Source: Amphiura filiformis (Eukaryota; Echinodermata; Ophiuroidea; Amphilepidida; Amphiuridae). From it: a DNA stretch of 64,000 bases. Numbering within the stretch: the stretch's first letter is position 1; each line of letters starts with the position of its first letter. This document shows, piece by piece, positions 10,792-23,800 of this stretch. Made by a program: the position numbers and the translations under genes. The stretch is from contig NC_092629.1 of NCBI RefSeq assembly GCF_039555335.1, positions 34,783,537 to 34,847,536 on the forward strand. The letters run 5' to 3'. The notes under the pieces are model-generated. The model was given only the letters and a program-made list of their open reading frames with translations. It ran no database searches and was not told the origin of the DNA.

Positions 10792-13700
10792 CTGTGTGTG
10801 GAAGGTAGCGAGCAAAACATGTCAATAGTAAGCCAGTATGGTTGGGGCACCTTTGTTAATACAGAGAGGACATTTTACACGTGAGCGCTGATTAGTGAAT
10901 TCTTGATTGACATACATGTATATGTATATGTATATGTTTGAAAATATAAATGTGCAAATTTATAAAATATTCAGGTTTTTTTTTTTGAAAAGCAGTGGCT
11001 TTTTTCGATGGGAATTTTGTGTCACATGAAGAAGGCTTTTCTTTTCTTGCCGGTAATCACTTTTTCTCTATCCCCCCCGGCAGGTGGTGCTGTAGCGCTG
11101 TGGACTTCATTGCTTTTTTAGTCCATAGAGATAGTGGCCCCAAAGAGCACTATAACCCAACCCCAATGACATATAGATCAATGTTTGAAAATGCACCCCG
11201 AATCTGCTGCACATCCCGAATCTGCTGCATATCCCCGCACCCTCATTTCAATTAATCAATCAATTTATTTATTTTCATCTATTCAATCTATAACTTACCT
11301 AAATCAAATGTAATTCTCTCTCTAGTAGAGCCTGCAGACTTCACTGCCCTCCTCTGCTTGGGCGTCTCTCTGCATTGATTAAAAGTTACAGAAACATACA
11401 AAATAATAAGAATATTAAAGCCATATTATAACATTTGCTGAGGAGAACGCCCTCAAAAAAATTTTAAATTCTGTTTTTACACGATTGTAATGTACTTTAG
11501 TCAATAAAGATACTCTGCAAAAATCAAGACTTTAGGTGCTGTAGTTTTGTCAAAATCCAAGATTTTGAATAAAATGATGGAACCGGTGTTTTATTATTAT
11601 GATGGAAATATTAGTCGAACACGTATGCACAGTACGTACACGGTGTGCGGGATACACATACACACACACACCCCGAGGTTCATACCGTATTACAACCGCG
11701 GGAGTAACATGCATGGGCGCTAGTAGTAAATTCCAATTTCTATGCTTACCTCACTTGTTCGGCTCAAAATTAAAAGGGGACATATCTAGCTAACATTTTA
11801 TGGAAAATAAATATTAATCTATTTTTACAGAAATGTTATAATATGGCTTTAAGGCATCTTAATTATTGTGCATCTATCATTTCATTTCATATAACACTAT
11901 CTAGCATAGTGAGGGTGATCAAGGCACAGTTCACCAAAATTCATGATTCATTTTGTTGAATTAGATAATAGATGTATAATATGTCTGTCTAATATGTATG
12001 ATGATGATGACGATGACGATGATGATGTCTGTCTGTTGATATACATGAAAAAAAAAAAATAAAAATAAATAAAAATAAAAAAAATAAAAATAAATAAAAA
12101 AAAAAAAAATAAAAACTAGATGGACCGCGGTTCTCGGATGTCATGGTTTTCGACGCTTTAGCGTCGACCGTGATGCCTCCCCCCAAAGGGGGCGATGTGG
12201 CACTCAACAGTTGATACAAAGCAGTTTTTATCAATTTGACCTCAGATAATCTCTGGGTGACCCCGGATGACCCCAAAATGACCTTCCAAATATTTGGCTC
12301 TAAATGTTGACTGTACCCACCAAGTTTCATGCACGTATGACAGTTTTTACTAATTTGACCTCAGATGACCCCTGGATGACCCCAATATGACCTCCCAAAA
12401 TTTGGCTCTAAATGTTGACTGTACCCACCAAGTTTCATGCCCATATGCTAGTTTTACTAATTTGACCTCAGATGACCCCTGGATGACCTCAAAATGACCT
12501 TCAAAAATTTCGCTCTAAATGTTGACTGTACCCACCAAGTTTCATGCCCATACGACAGTTTTTACTAATTTGACCTCAGATGACCCCTGGGTGACCCCAG
12601 ATGACCCCAAAATGACCTTCCAAAAATTTGGCTCTAAATGTTGATTGTATGTACCAAGTATCATGGCCATACAACAGTTTTTGCTCATTTGACCTCAGAT
12701 GACCCCTGGGTGACCTCAGGTGACCTTGACCCACTAACCAATACAAACTCGTTCTGCCTGGGTCAAGATGCACCCACCCACCAAGTTTGAGGAACGTGCG
12801 ACCCCTAGTCTCTGAGAAAAGAGGTAAATAAGGAAAATGGGCCCCTGACCTCAAATGACCTTTAACCTCAGTATATGACCTTGAACCTCACCCAAAAAAA
12901 AGTAGCCAGAGTTTTTGACCATGACCCACCTATCCTGAAAATCTGAAGTCAATCCGCCCATGCATGCCCGAGATATAGCGTCCGGACGGAAGCACGGAAG
13001 CTCGGAAGCACGGAAGGACGGAAGCACGGACATTGCAAAAACAGTATGCCTCGCGGTGGAGGCATAAAAAATGTACCTCTTGCTGTAAGTTTGGAAGTCA
13101 TCCAGTGGGAAATTTGATTCATTATAATGGATCTTTTATATGATATAATGATCTTTTTTTTTAAATATGTGTTCAAACACCAGCAACACCTCATGCATGT
13201 ATAAGACCTGAGTGCTCCCGAGTAAACCCTGACAAAGACACAGAGACTGAATTTGGGATACAGTCCAATAACACTGGACAACAAATGAAAACTTTTCTCT
13301 GTTACTGACGAAAATCCATGTATTCTTCGCTAAATCAGGGCCGCTGATTTCAAATATTAAGTCAGTTTTACTGAGAATGCTATAGGGTCACTCCATATAA
13401 AATCAAGGAGGCCCCCCACCCACATTACATTTTTTCCTTGCATATTTAATGACCCCATGACACAACGCGCAATTACAGAAATTTTTATTTTTTGACAAAT
13501 TGGGCATGCAGTTAGTGTGTATACAACGTTTCAGACCTCTCTCTCTCTTTATAAAGAAGGCACAGACTCTCAAAGATGAAATTTATTTAGAGGGCAACTT
13601 TTGGGTCCAAATTTAGACCCCCCTACTCCAACTTTATATGGCTGCCACAGTAAATCCGTAAGAGATTTGCAGGTTTTTAATATTTTTACAGGTACAACAT

Positions 13701-16700
13701 ATGACTAAAATATAAAGCAAATCTGAGGGGGTCAGGTGGGGCACCTCCTTGATATCATATGGAGTGACCCTATATCAAAGGCATTATAAAATATATCCGC
13801 TATCATGTTTTGGTTAAACCATCACTGAAATGTCTTGATGGAACCTTTAACCATGCTAATCACTCACATCACCCTTATAAAAAAGAAATCAAGGTGAGAA
13901 TACAAGAAGCGCATTAATAGACTCATTTTTAAGCCAATTTGCTGATAGGCCTTACACATATCTGAAAATCTTGATGTGATGGACAAATTCCGACTTCAGA
14001 TTCCGAATCAGAATGCTCAATTTAGTCTAGAACACATACTTTTACCCCAGTAGTAAAATCTTTGTTGCCAAGTGACAGGCTAAAAGTCAATAGAAACCAA
14101 AGGAATATTGAAGCTAAAGATGTATTTTTGAAGGGCCAAAAATTGAGTAATCATAATAAGCGATATCATTTTAAGCAGTCAAGTTAGCTCAATTGATAAG
14201 GCATTCGACTACGGTGCGAGTTCGAACCCTGGCGGTGCCTAGAAATTCCCCTGGACAAGGAACTTACTGCTAATTGTCTCATTGTAACCCGTACAAAACT
14301 CGGGGAGCTGATCCTGGTTGCGATGGCTATTTGTGGAATGTCAAGGGTGTGCGCTCTTGTAGCAGCAAAGTCTCTGATTTGTTGTTAAATGGTTTATGGA
14401 ATGATGTGGGGCCGTAGTGGTCAGCAACAATCTGTAAAGTGTGCTGAGGCTTGTGGATCAACGTCTAGGCGTTGTGCCTGTGCGTAGCACACTATAAATC
14501 ACTGCGCTTTAAAAAAAAAAAATTTAAGCTGACAATCTAAGTATTTTCGATTTGAAGATATATCCAAATGATAATTTCCGGACTTATCCTAGTTTTGTAG
14601 GAGCAGGTGTGAATAGGTAGTAGGTATATGTTCACTGCAGGTGCATGGAAACTACCAGTACATGCACTGTAACAGCCCTCTTATATCAAGTTTTCAAAGT
14701 AACATATTACAATACCTCCAAGGTTCAGAGAAATTAATGAGGTGTCACTAGAGCTGGAATATAGATAAAAAAATAAATAAATGAATACTGTCTCTGCATC
14801 CTCTTAAATGAGTTTGCTCTAGCTATGATGGCTATGTTTTATATCACACCATCTTTCCATCCTAGTAAGTACCGAGTCTTGGTTGTTCACGCTATGATGG
14901 CTATGTGATCTCAACATAGCCAAAATCTATAAGATATTCAAATTGTACTCACTTGGCCCTTAAATACGCCACTAGACCTAGGTCTCTGTGTCACTCCATC
15001 TTTCCACCCTGATGAGTCTTAAATGATGTTGCTCTCGCTATGATGACAGCTATGTCATAACAACATAGCCAGAATCTATGAGATTTTCAAACTGTACTCA
15101 CTTGGCCCTAAATACACCACTAGACCTAGGTCTCTGTGTCACTCCATCTTTCCACCCTGGTGAGTCTTAAATGAGGTTGCTCTCGCTATGATGACTATGT
15201 CATAACAACATAGCCAGAATCTATGAGATTTTCAAACTGTACTCACTTGGCCCTAAATACGCCACTAGACCTAGGTCTCTGTGTCACTCCATCTTTTCAC
15301 CCTGGTGAGTCTTAAATGAGGTTGCTCTCGCTATGATGACAGCTATGTCATAACAACATAGCCAGAATCTATGAGATTTTCAAACTGTACTCACTTGGCC
15401 CTAAATACACCACTAGACCTAGGTCTCTGTGTCACTCCATCGCTCCACCCTGGTGAGTCTTAAATGAGGTTGCTCTCGCTATGATGACTATGTCATAACA
15501 ACATAGCCAGAATCTATGAGATTTTCAAACTGTACTCACTTGGTCCTAAATACGCCACTAGACCTAAGTCTCTGTGTCACTCCATCTTTCCACCCTGGTG
15601 AGTCTTAAATGAGGTTGCTCTCGCTATGATGACTATGTCATAACAACATAGCCAGAATCTATGAGATTTTCAAACTGTACTCACTTGGTCCTAAATACAC
15701 CACTAGACCTAGGTCTCTGTGTCACTCCATCTTTCCATCCTGGGGAGTACGTACTGAGTCTTAACTGAGGTTGCTCTCGCTATGATGACTATGTCACAAC
15801 AACATAGCCAGAATCTATGAGATTTTCAAACTGTACTCACTTGGCCCTAAATACGCCACTAGACTTAGGTCTCTGTGTCACTCCATCTTTCCACCCTGGT
15901 GAGTATTAAATGAGGTTGCTCTCGCTATGATGACTATGTCACAACAACATAGCCAGAATCTATGAGATTTTCAAACTGTACTCACTTGGCCCTAAATACG
16001 CCACTAGACCTAGGTCTCTGTGTCACTCCATCTTTCCATCCTGGTGAGTCTTAAATGAGGTTGCTCTCGCTATGATGACAGCTATGTCATAACAACATAG
16101 CCAGAATCTATGAGATTTTCAAACTGTACTCACTTGGCCCTAAATACGCCACTAGACTTAGGTCTCTGTGTCACTCCATCTTTCCACCCTGGTGAGTCTT
16201 AAATGAGGTTGCTCTCGCTATGATGACTATGTCATAACAACATAGCCAGAATCTATGAGATTTTCAAACTGTACTCACTTGGCCCTTAATACACCACTAG
16301 ACCTACAATGCTGGCCATAAGTGTTGGGACGGTTTGATAGGGTAATGTACATAAGCACCCCACTCCCCCCGATCAACGTTGAATCCGACTTTTTTGGTCA
16401 CACAAGCCTTGTGGCACCCAACATTGATTGGTGGGGAAGGGGGAGGGTTGGGGTGTTAGGAAAGGGTTTAGGCTTGACACCAAAGAAACCTCCACTTTAT
16501 CACGTTAATAATAACGGAAATAAGGTCATAATATAGTGTACGTTTTCCATAAGTGTCCCAACACATTTTGGCCATGGTTGTATTTGAAAAGTTGAAAAAG
16601 AATCATCTAATTTCAGTTTTTTGCTTATAACTCAAAAAGTAGATATGATATTGACACCAAATTTGGAGCAGTTAGAGATCTTATCATTTGGCTTTACCAA

Positions 16701-17698
16701 AAATATTTTGGATGGCTACATTTTACATTTAGGGACTGGTCACTTAAAATGTCTTAAAGCGATATTTTGGCCCTGTCTATGTTCACTATTCGTCACTTTA
16801 ACTGTCAAAAACTTGGGTTTTAAAATGGAAAATTATTGTTTCCACCAATTAAAATGTTACATTACAGCTATAGAAGAAAATAAAAGTTATCACAACATCT
16901 CGTGATCAAAAAACAAATAAAGGAATCGAACCCATGCACACCTGTTTTCCCAATTTACCGCAGTCTACCACAAATGAAGCAACGGAGTAAATCAACTTGT
17001 TAGCATTAATTTCGATTACATACAATAATGGATGAAAAAGTACTGTTTGTTAGCTCAGTTGATAGTCTGCTTTTATTTGTGATATTATTTATGAAAATAA
17101 GAATCCTACATATTTTCATTTCAACAGAAAAGTGAGAAATTGGTAATTTTAATAAGAAAGCAAAAAAAAAACAAAAAAAAAAAAAAAAACAATTTTTTTT
17201 AATCGTTAGGAATCGAACTCAGACTTTTTGAGCATAAGACAGACCCTTATCAACTGAGCTAATAGTTTCAAGTAACATTACGAAGTATTTTGGGGCATAA
17301 AAGCTATTGCGAAGTTAATAAAAGTGTTTAAACTAACCCGCTACTTTTAGGACATGAAAATTGTCTTATTGGCTATAGAAGAACGGTATTCAAGGCCTTT
17401 TTGAAGAAAATATATTCTAAAAGTGTAAGAAAGTCTGAAACCCACGGTATGCACTCGTAATCTAAATAAAGAGATGGTAGTGATTCTCTTTTATTATAGC
17501 CTGCATACCGTGACCAAATCACCTTCCGTGTACAAATGTCAATGATGAATCGAATTATTGAACGGTTCACTGAGGCATTGTATTATCTAAATGACCTATG
17601 CCGTGCATTAGGGTTTCAGCTTTAGCATAATGGTATCGCCGAGTTATAAATATGTTTAATAAGGAAATATAATTATTAGGTCTTGATGATGCTGAAGC

Positions 17699-17732
<34 letters not shown>

Positions 17733-17786
17733 AATGATGATATGATGATGATGATGATGGTGATCATCATCATCATCATCATCATC

Positions 17787-17860
<74 letters not shown>

Positions 17861-20800
17861 AATCATCATCATTGGATCCAAAAGGTGTGCCTATATCTGC
17901 CTGTAATAGACTAGTCAAATTTCTTGGAAAGGGGCATAAGCCATCAAGGCGCATTTTTGGTTTAAAGTGGTATCTATGACTTTTAAGTCAGTTTGGGTAT
18001 GCTAAGTTCATGAATCACGGATACCAAAAATAATTTATATGCTTTGACCTGCTAATTTGCATCAAACAAATTGACTACCAAAGTTATCAGAGTTTTAAAT
18101 ACTAATTTGATGATTTTGGCGGTTATTTTGTTTTTATTCAAAATTATAATGTCAAAACGTTATAATTGTTTATGGTATCCACGTTTGTTGGATTCAGCCT
18201 ACCCCAATTGACTTTAAAAAACATAGAGACCGTGTTTAACTTTAAAAAAACGCACCTAAGACTTCTATTACTCAGCAGAAAGTCGACTAGTCTAATAGGA
18301 TATGAAGGTGAATAGTCAATGATGTTTGCTATCTTCTGAAGATGATGAAATTCTGATTTAGATATTATGTGTAATATTATGATAATTACTTTTTTATGTG
18401 CTATGTTATTTTTTATACGCAAGTTTCTTTGAAAGCGCTTTAATAAATTTCAGTTATAAAATGTAATTTAGGCCCACTCCTGCCGACTATGATTATATTT
18501 ACACGATTTACTCGTTGTAAATACGTTTTTGATGCAAACGATGAAAATGATTAAAGTTTGTTTGTTTTTTGTCTAAAAATGAGCTTTTTTAATTTTAAGT
18601 ATTTTTTTTTTCCAAAATCACTCTTTTAAAAGACTTCAATCAATTCCTGTCAACAAATATCATGTATTTCTGGCGATTAAATCACTACTCTTTCGAAATA
18701 AAACATCATTTTAAGCAAAATATGTAGTTCGCATAGGCTAATAATGTTCAGAACGCACTGTAAAATACATGATATTATGTATAAAATGTGACCGTATCCC
18801 TAAATCACGTGAGGAAAATGCAATATTTTTTATATAAGTGAAAAGATAAATAGTTTCTCCGTTTTCATGTAAAATTTGATGAAAATCCAAGCTATGGTTG
18901 AGGAGATATGGGCCAAAACACACATTTTAAAATTTGATTTTTGTACCTTAGAGACAATGCTGGCCATAAGTGTTGGGACGGTTTGATAGGGTAATGTAAA
19001 TAAGCCCCCCACTCCCCCCCGATCAATGTTGAATTCGTCTTTTTTGGTCACACAAGCCTTGTGGCACCCAACATTGATTGGTGGGGAAGGGGGGAGGGTT
19101 GGGGTGTTAGGAAAGGGTTTAGGCTTGACACCAAAGAAACCTCCACTTTATCACGTTAATAATAACGGAAATAAGGTCATAATATAGTGTACGTTTTCCA
19201 TAAGTGTCCCAACACATTTTGGCCATGGTTGTAGGTCTCTGTGTCACTCCATCTTTCCACCCTGGTGAGTCTTAAATGAGGTTGCTCTCGCTATGATGAC
19301 TATGTCATAACAACATAGCCAGAATCTATGAGATTTTCAAACTGTACTCACTTGGCCCTTAACACACCACTAGACCTAGGTCTCTGTGTCACTCCATCTT
19401 TCCACCCTGGTGAGTCTTAAATGAGGTTGCTCTCGCTATGATGACTATGTCATAACAACATAGCCAGAATCTATGAGATTTTCAAACTGTACTCACTTGG
19501 CCCTAAATACGCCACTAGACCTAGGTCTCTGTGTCACTCCATCTTTCCACCCTGGTGAGTCTTAAATGAGGTTGCTCTCGCTATGATGACTATGTCATAA
19601 CAACATAGCCAGAATCTATGAGATTTTCAAACTGTACTCACTTGGCCCTAAATACGCCACTAGACCTAGGTCTCTGTGTCACTCCATCTTTCCACCCTGG
19701 TGAGTCTTAAATGAGGTTGCTCTCGCTATGATGACTATGTCATAACAACATAGCCAGAATCTATGAGATTTTCAAACTGTACTCACTTGGCCCTAAATAC
19801 ACCACTAGACCTAGGTCTCTGTGTCACTCCATCTTTCCATCCTGGTGAGTATTGAGTCTTCATCTTATTTATAGCAAGTTCTCTATGATGAATGTCTTTT
19901 CCACCTGCTAACCAGAAATTACCATATTGAATCAGCACTGGACTTCCCATTTGCTCTCTGGATCTTGTGGGTGTGGATGATCTGGAATCTACAAAACAGA
20001 ATGAAAATTTAAGGGGTCTGCACACTCTCAGAAATGCATTAAAGCCTTAAAGGGCAGGTCTATAGCAAAAACAACATCATATCATTGGCAAGCAAATATT
20101 ATGAGGACAATGAAAATGACTCCTTTTTTGAGAAAATAAGACGTTTAAAATTGATATTCCGCAAAAACCAACTTAAGCGGTGAGTTCCTTCGAACGAGAC
20201 AGATTTGGCCTAGAAAAACGGTGACGTCATGAAATGAGATGTGCCCGCTGTGAGAAATCAGCCGCTTCTTTTTTATATATTAGACAATTGTGATATTACA
20301 ATTCATATGTATATCAATATCATGAGAAATATTAGGCCTAAAAATAAATACATAATTTGAGCTTAGAATTTCATCTGAGACTAGCATATAAACCGTGTTA
20401 AGTCCACAAACTCATGTATCTGATTTCCCTGTATATTGCAATGCTATAGTTTCAATTGGATGAAATATTACAAAGCAAACGTATAGTAACAATTACTGTG
20501 TGGGCTTTGTTCCCGAAAGAGAACAATAGCGTGCATATTGTTATGCAGCATTGTTATGGTAAGTGATGGTACAACTCATTGTTGCTAATGTCAAACTTGT
20601 CAAAGTGATTGTGATTGTATGATGAGAGCACGATAAAGTGTCCGCTTCATTTACCTATCCTACGTCATCATTCAAACGGGGGAGAACACGTACGCTTCAA
20701 ACGGGGGAAGAACACGTACAAGGCTGAACTTTACCCACACAATTTCTCCTTTTTCAGGAGAAATATGCACAAAAAAATTGCAACAAGTGTCAACTTGTAA

Positions 20801-23800
20801 TGTAATAATTATTCTCTACGAATAGGGATAAACTTGTTTTTGCTATAGACCTGCCCTTTAATGTACGATTTCTGTCAAATTTTGATTTTGTTATTCTTTA
20901 TTCAAAATGTTGAAATAATATTAGTAATAATGGACGAGAAGGATTGCTGTCCATTTTAGATTGACATAACAAGGTAAAGTGAAAGAAACCCCACTGGTTA
21001 TTTTGGTCATTTAACACATAGTTCTAAGGGAGGACATATTATCATAATTTTTAAATTATGATAATATGTCAAATTTTGCTCTGTTGACCTACAAAGACAA
21101 CAAATTTGGCCGATTCCATTTTGGTGCAAGTTGTGTAAACATTACAAATATGCGAAAAAATCAGGTTTGAAAAAAAATTAACCAATTTCATATTATAAGA
21201 CCGTACATTGTGGCTTTAATTAAAAGTGCTGTAACCTCTTTATAATAAATTGAATATGTAATGCTAAACAAATTACTTTTTAAAAGTCATTTTAGCCTTA
21301 TTTGGTCAATAATTCCAAAAATAAGGCCAATCTCCAAAACATGAGTGAGTGTTTAGATTACAGAAACTCACAAAAGCCAAATTTAGGATTCCCACTTTTT
21401 TTTAATGAGGCAAAAAAATGTATCAAAAATGTGTGTTTTTACATCAAATCTGTTTATTTATATAGATTAATTGATTAATTGATAAGGCATCATCCAAAAA
21501 TGATACTTTTATATATCTTGCACTTTTAATTAATGCATTTCTCAGAATGCATGTCTTAAGTGAGACTCGCTGAGATTTTTAATATTTTTTAATGTAATTC
21601 GCTAAATTGCAGCTAATCAAATGGTTTGACTGAATTACTAATTGATTGATTAATGAAATGAATTGATCGATTGATTATCAAATAATTAAATAGATGGTTG
21701 GATTGGTTAATTTGATGGATCGATTGTTTGATAGATCAAATTGATTATATTTTATTGATTGATTTATTGATAGATTGATCAAATCAGAAATATGAAAAGA
21801 GTCTCTACTGGTGTTTGAGTCATTTGGATAAATAAAATATTTAAGTAATACAATGCAGACTTTATTATTATCTTATAGATAAAGAAAGACTTATTAGATA
21901 TTGATTTTCCATGTGAGACTCAAAAGCCACAAAACTTTTTTTCCACACACTAGAAACAATTCCTTAACCCTAACCCGCCTGAATACTACAAAATACTACT
22001 TGATATATGCGCTGTGCTTGGCATGCGAGGGGTCTCGGGTTCGAATCCCACCCAGAGCAAACAACTTCTTTCCTTCTTTTCTCTCTTTATTCTTTCCTTC
22101 TTTCCCTTCCCGTCGCCGAAAAGCCCTAAGGGCGTTAGGGTTAGGTTACCACTATCGAAACTCAGTATAGGCTTCCTTAACCCTAACCCGCCTGAATACT
22201 ACAAAATACTACTTGATATATGCGCTGTTCGTGCATGCATCCCACGTGGTGTGATGACGCATCGCCCTAAGTGATATATAGGCACTGTCTCGCTGGCCAG
22301 CGAAGCCCAAGACCCGTGGCAAAGTGTCGCCGACCGAGTGCTTGGCATGCGAGGGGTCTCGGTTCAATCCCACCCAGAGCAAACAACTTCTTTCCTTCTT
22401 TTCTCTCTTTATTCTTTCCTTCTTTCCCTTCCCGTCACCGAAAAGCCCTTAGGGCGTTAGGGTTAGGGTACAAATAATAGACTCCTTTAATCAGTTTTGC
22501 AAACTTAATTTATAAATTTAACAACCATTTATCTTACAGGCACTTCCTTGTCTAGAACTTGGCCGACCTTTCACCCCTCCTTCATTCCTCCATTCATCAG
22601 ATCTTTCCTTCTGGTAGCTAGTGATGTTGCCAGGTCGAAGGTCAACTTCTATGACCTGTGACCTTGCAATCGGAAGCGATCTCCAGCTAGCTGAGGACTT
22701 GGCTGAATTAATGCGAGATGAGGCGGATGTCCTTGCAGTGCCTGGACGATTCCTTCTTGCCACAGATGATGGTCTTCAGGAAAAATAAAATGCAAATAAA
22801 ATAACAAATTATGACATAAACATAATATGCAGAAAGTCAATAAATTTTGTGTACGAGGAATTTCACAGAGGATGGAGTATGGGTGGCAGTGCGCAATTCC
22901 AGTTAAAATCCGTACATCCCCTATGGAAGACATGACCTTAATCTTTCACACTAACTGTCGTTTTATCTTTTCTGTTTTGGGAGCTCTATTGTTCAGAAAC
23001 GAAAACGAAAGGGATTAAGTGAGATGGTGTGTAATTTGACTTCATTGTTACGTTTGGGGCATCATGCTTCTCATTTCAAGAGGTAATAATAGGTGCTGTC
23101 AATCACACTTATGTCTGTCAATAAAGGTTGGATGATAAGTCAATTATATGCAACACTGGTGCTTCAAGTGGGCAATTTTACTCATGTCTCTCATTAACTA
23201 GGCAGGATAGGCCTACATCAGGTCCGAATGCAAATTTGATGTCATTCTGGTCTATATTACTGTGACATAAAAAAAAATGACCCCTGCCTCTTCTCCTCTC
23301 GCTTTCTTCTCTTTCTAGTCTGTCTGTCTCCCTCCCCCAACTCTCACCTGTGTCATCTTTTGGATTATGGTTAAGCATCTGCAATACATGTAGGTATATG
23401 ATGCTTTAATCAGAGAACTTGAACCACCGTTACTAAAAAAATCAGTCCAAATCCCAGGTCTAATAATCAAAGTCGCCCAAGTTTCCTCATAACCATTGGT
23501 TTCTATGCGACATGTACCTACCAGACTGAAGTTGTGAGTGCCAATGTTAAAAAGTCACCCAATTTCTTAACCATTAGTTTCTACGGGACAGAAAATTGTC
23601 AAAAGTCGCAGGGAAAATCATTAAAAGTCACCCAATGGGGCTACCAAATTTAGGGCCTGACTTGGAAGGTTTGTGCAACTGTAGCATACACAAGTCATAC
23701 ACACAGAAGTGGAGTTCTGCATAATTGGTGGGTTGATTCACATCATGAAATATTGACCACTCATTCGCTAGGCAATACTTGTAGAATCGCTTGACCTTGG

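Larger units (their letters stand above)
16306..19231. mobile_element. 2.9-kb composite insertion bounded by two ~276-bp Tc1/mariner-like elements
   Basis: The whole block is inserted at GACC-TA-GGTCTC of the exon array with a single TA duplicated (16304-16305 and 19232-19233). Its ends are near-identical direct copies, 16306-16580 and 18955-19231. The ~2.4 kb between them holds two stretches with tRNA-like boxes, A-runs and a long GAT/ATC microsatellite, but no transposase frame. Confidence 0.75.

Noticed and set aside
14953..16303. CRISPR-like array of regularly spaced repeats
   Set aside because: Repeats are head-to-tail 145-bp units without unique spacers, in an animal genome, and each carries an exon.
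17205..17275. Possible tRNA gene
   Set aside because: A- and B-box-like words are present, but the acceptor, D and T stems do not pair.
17567..17954. Open frames of poly-Met, poly-Asp, poly-His and poly-Ile
   Set aside because: Pure translation of the GAT/ATC microsatellite.
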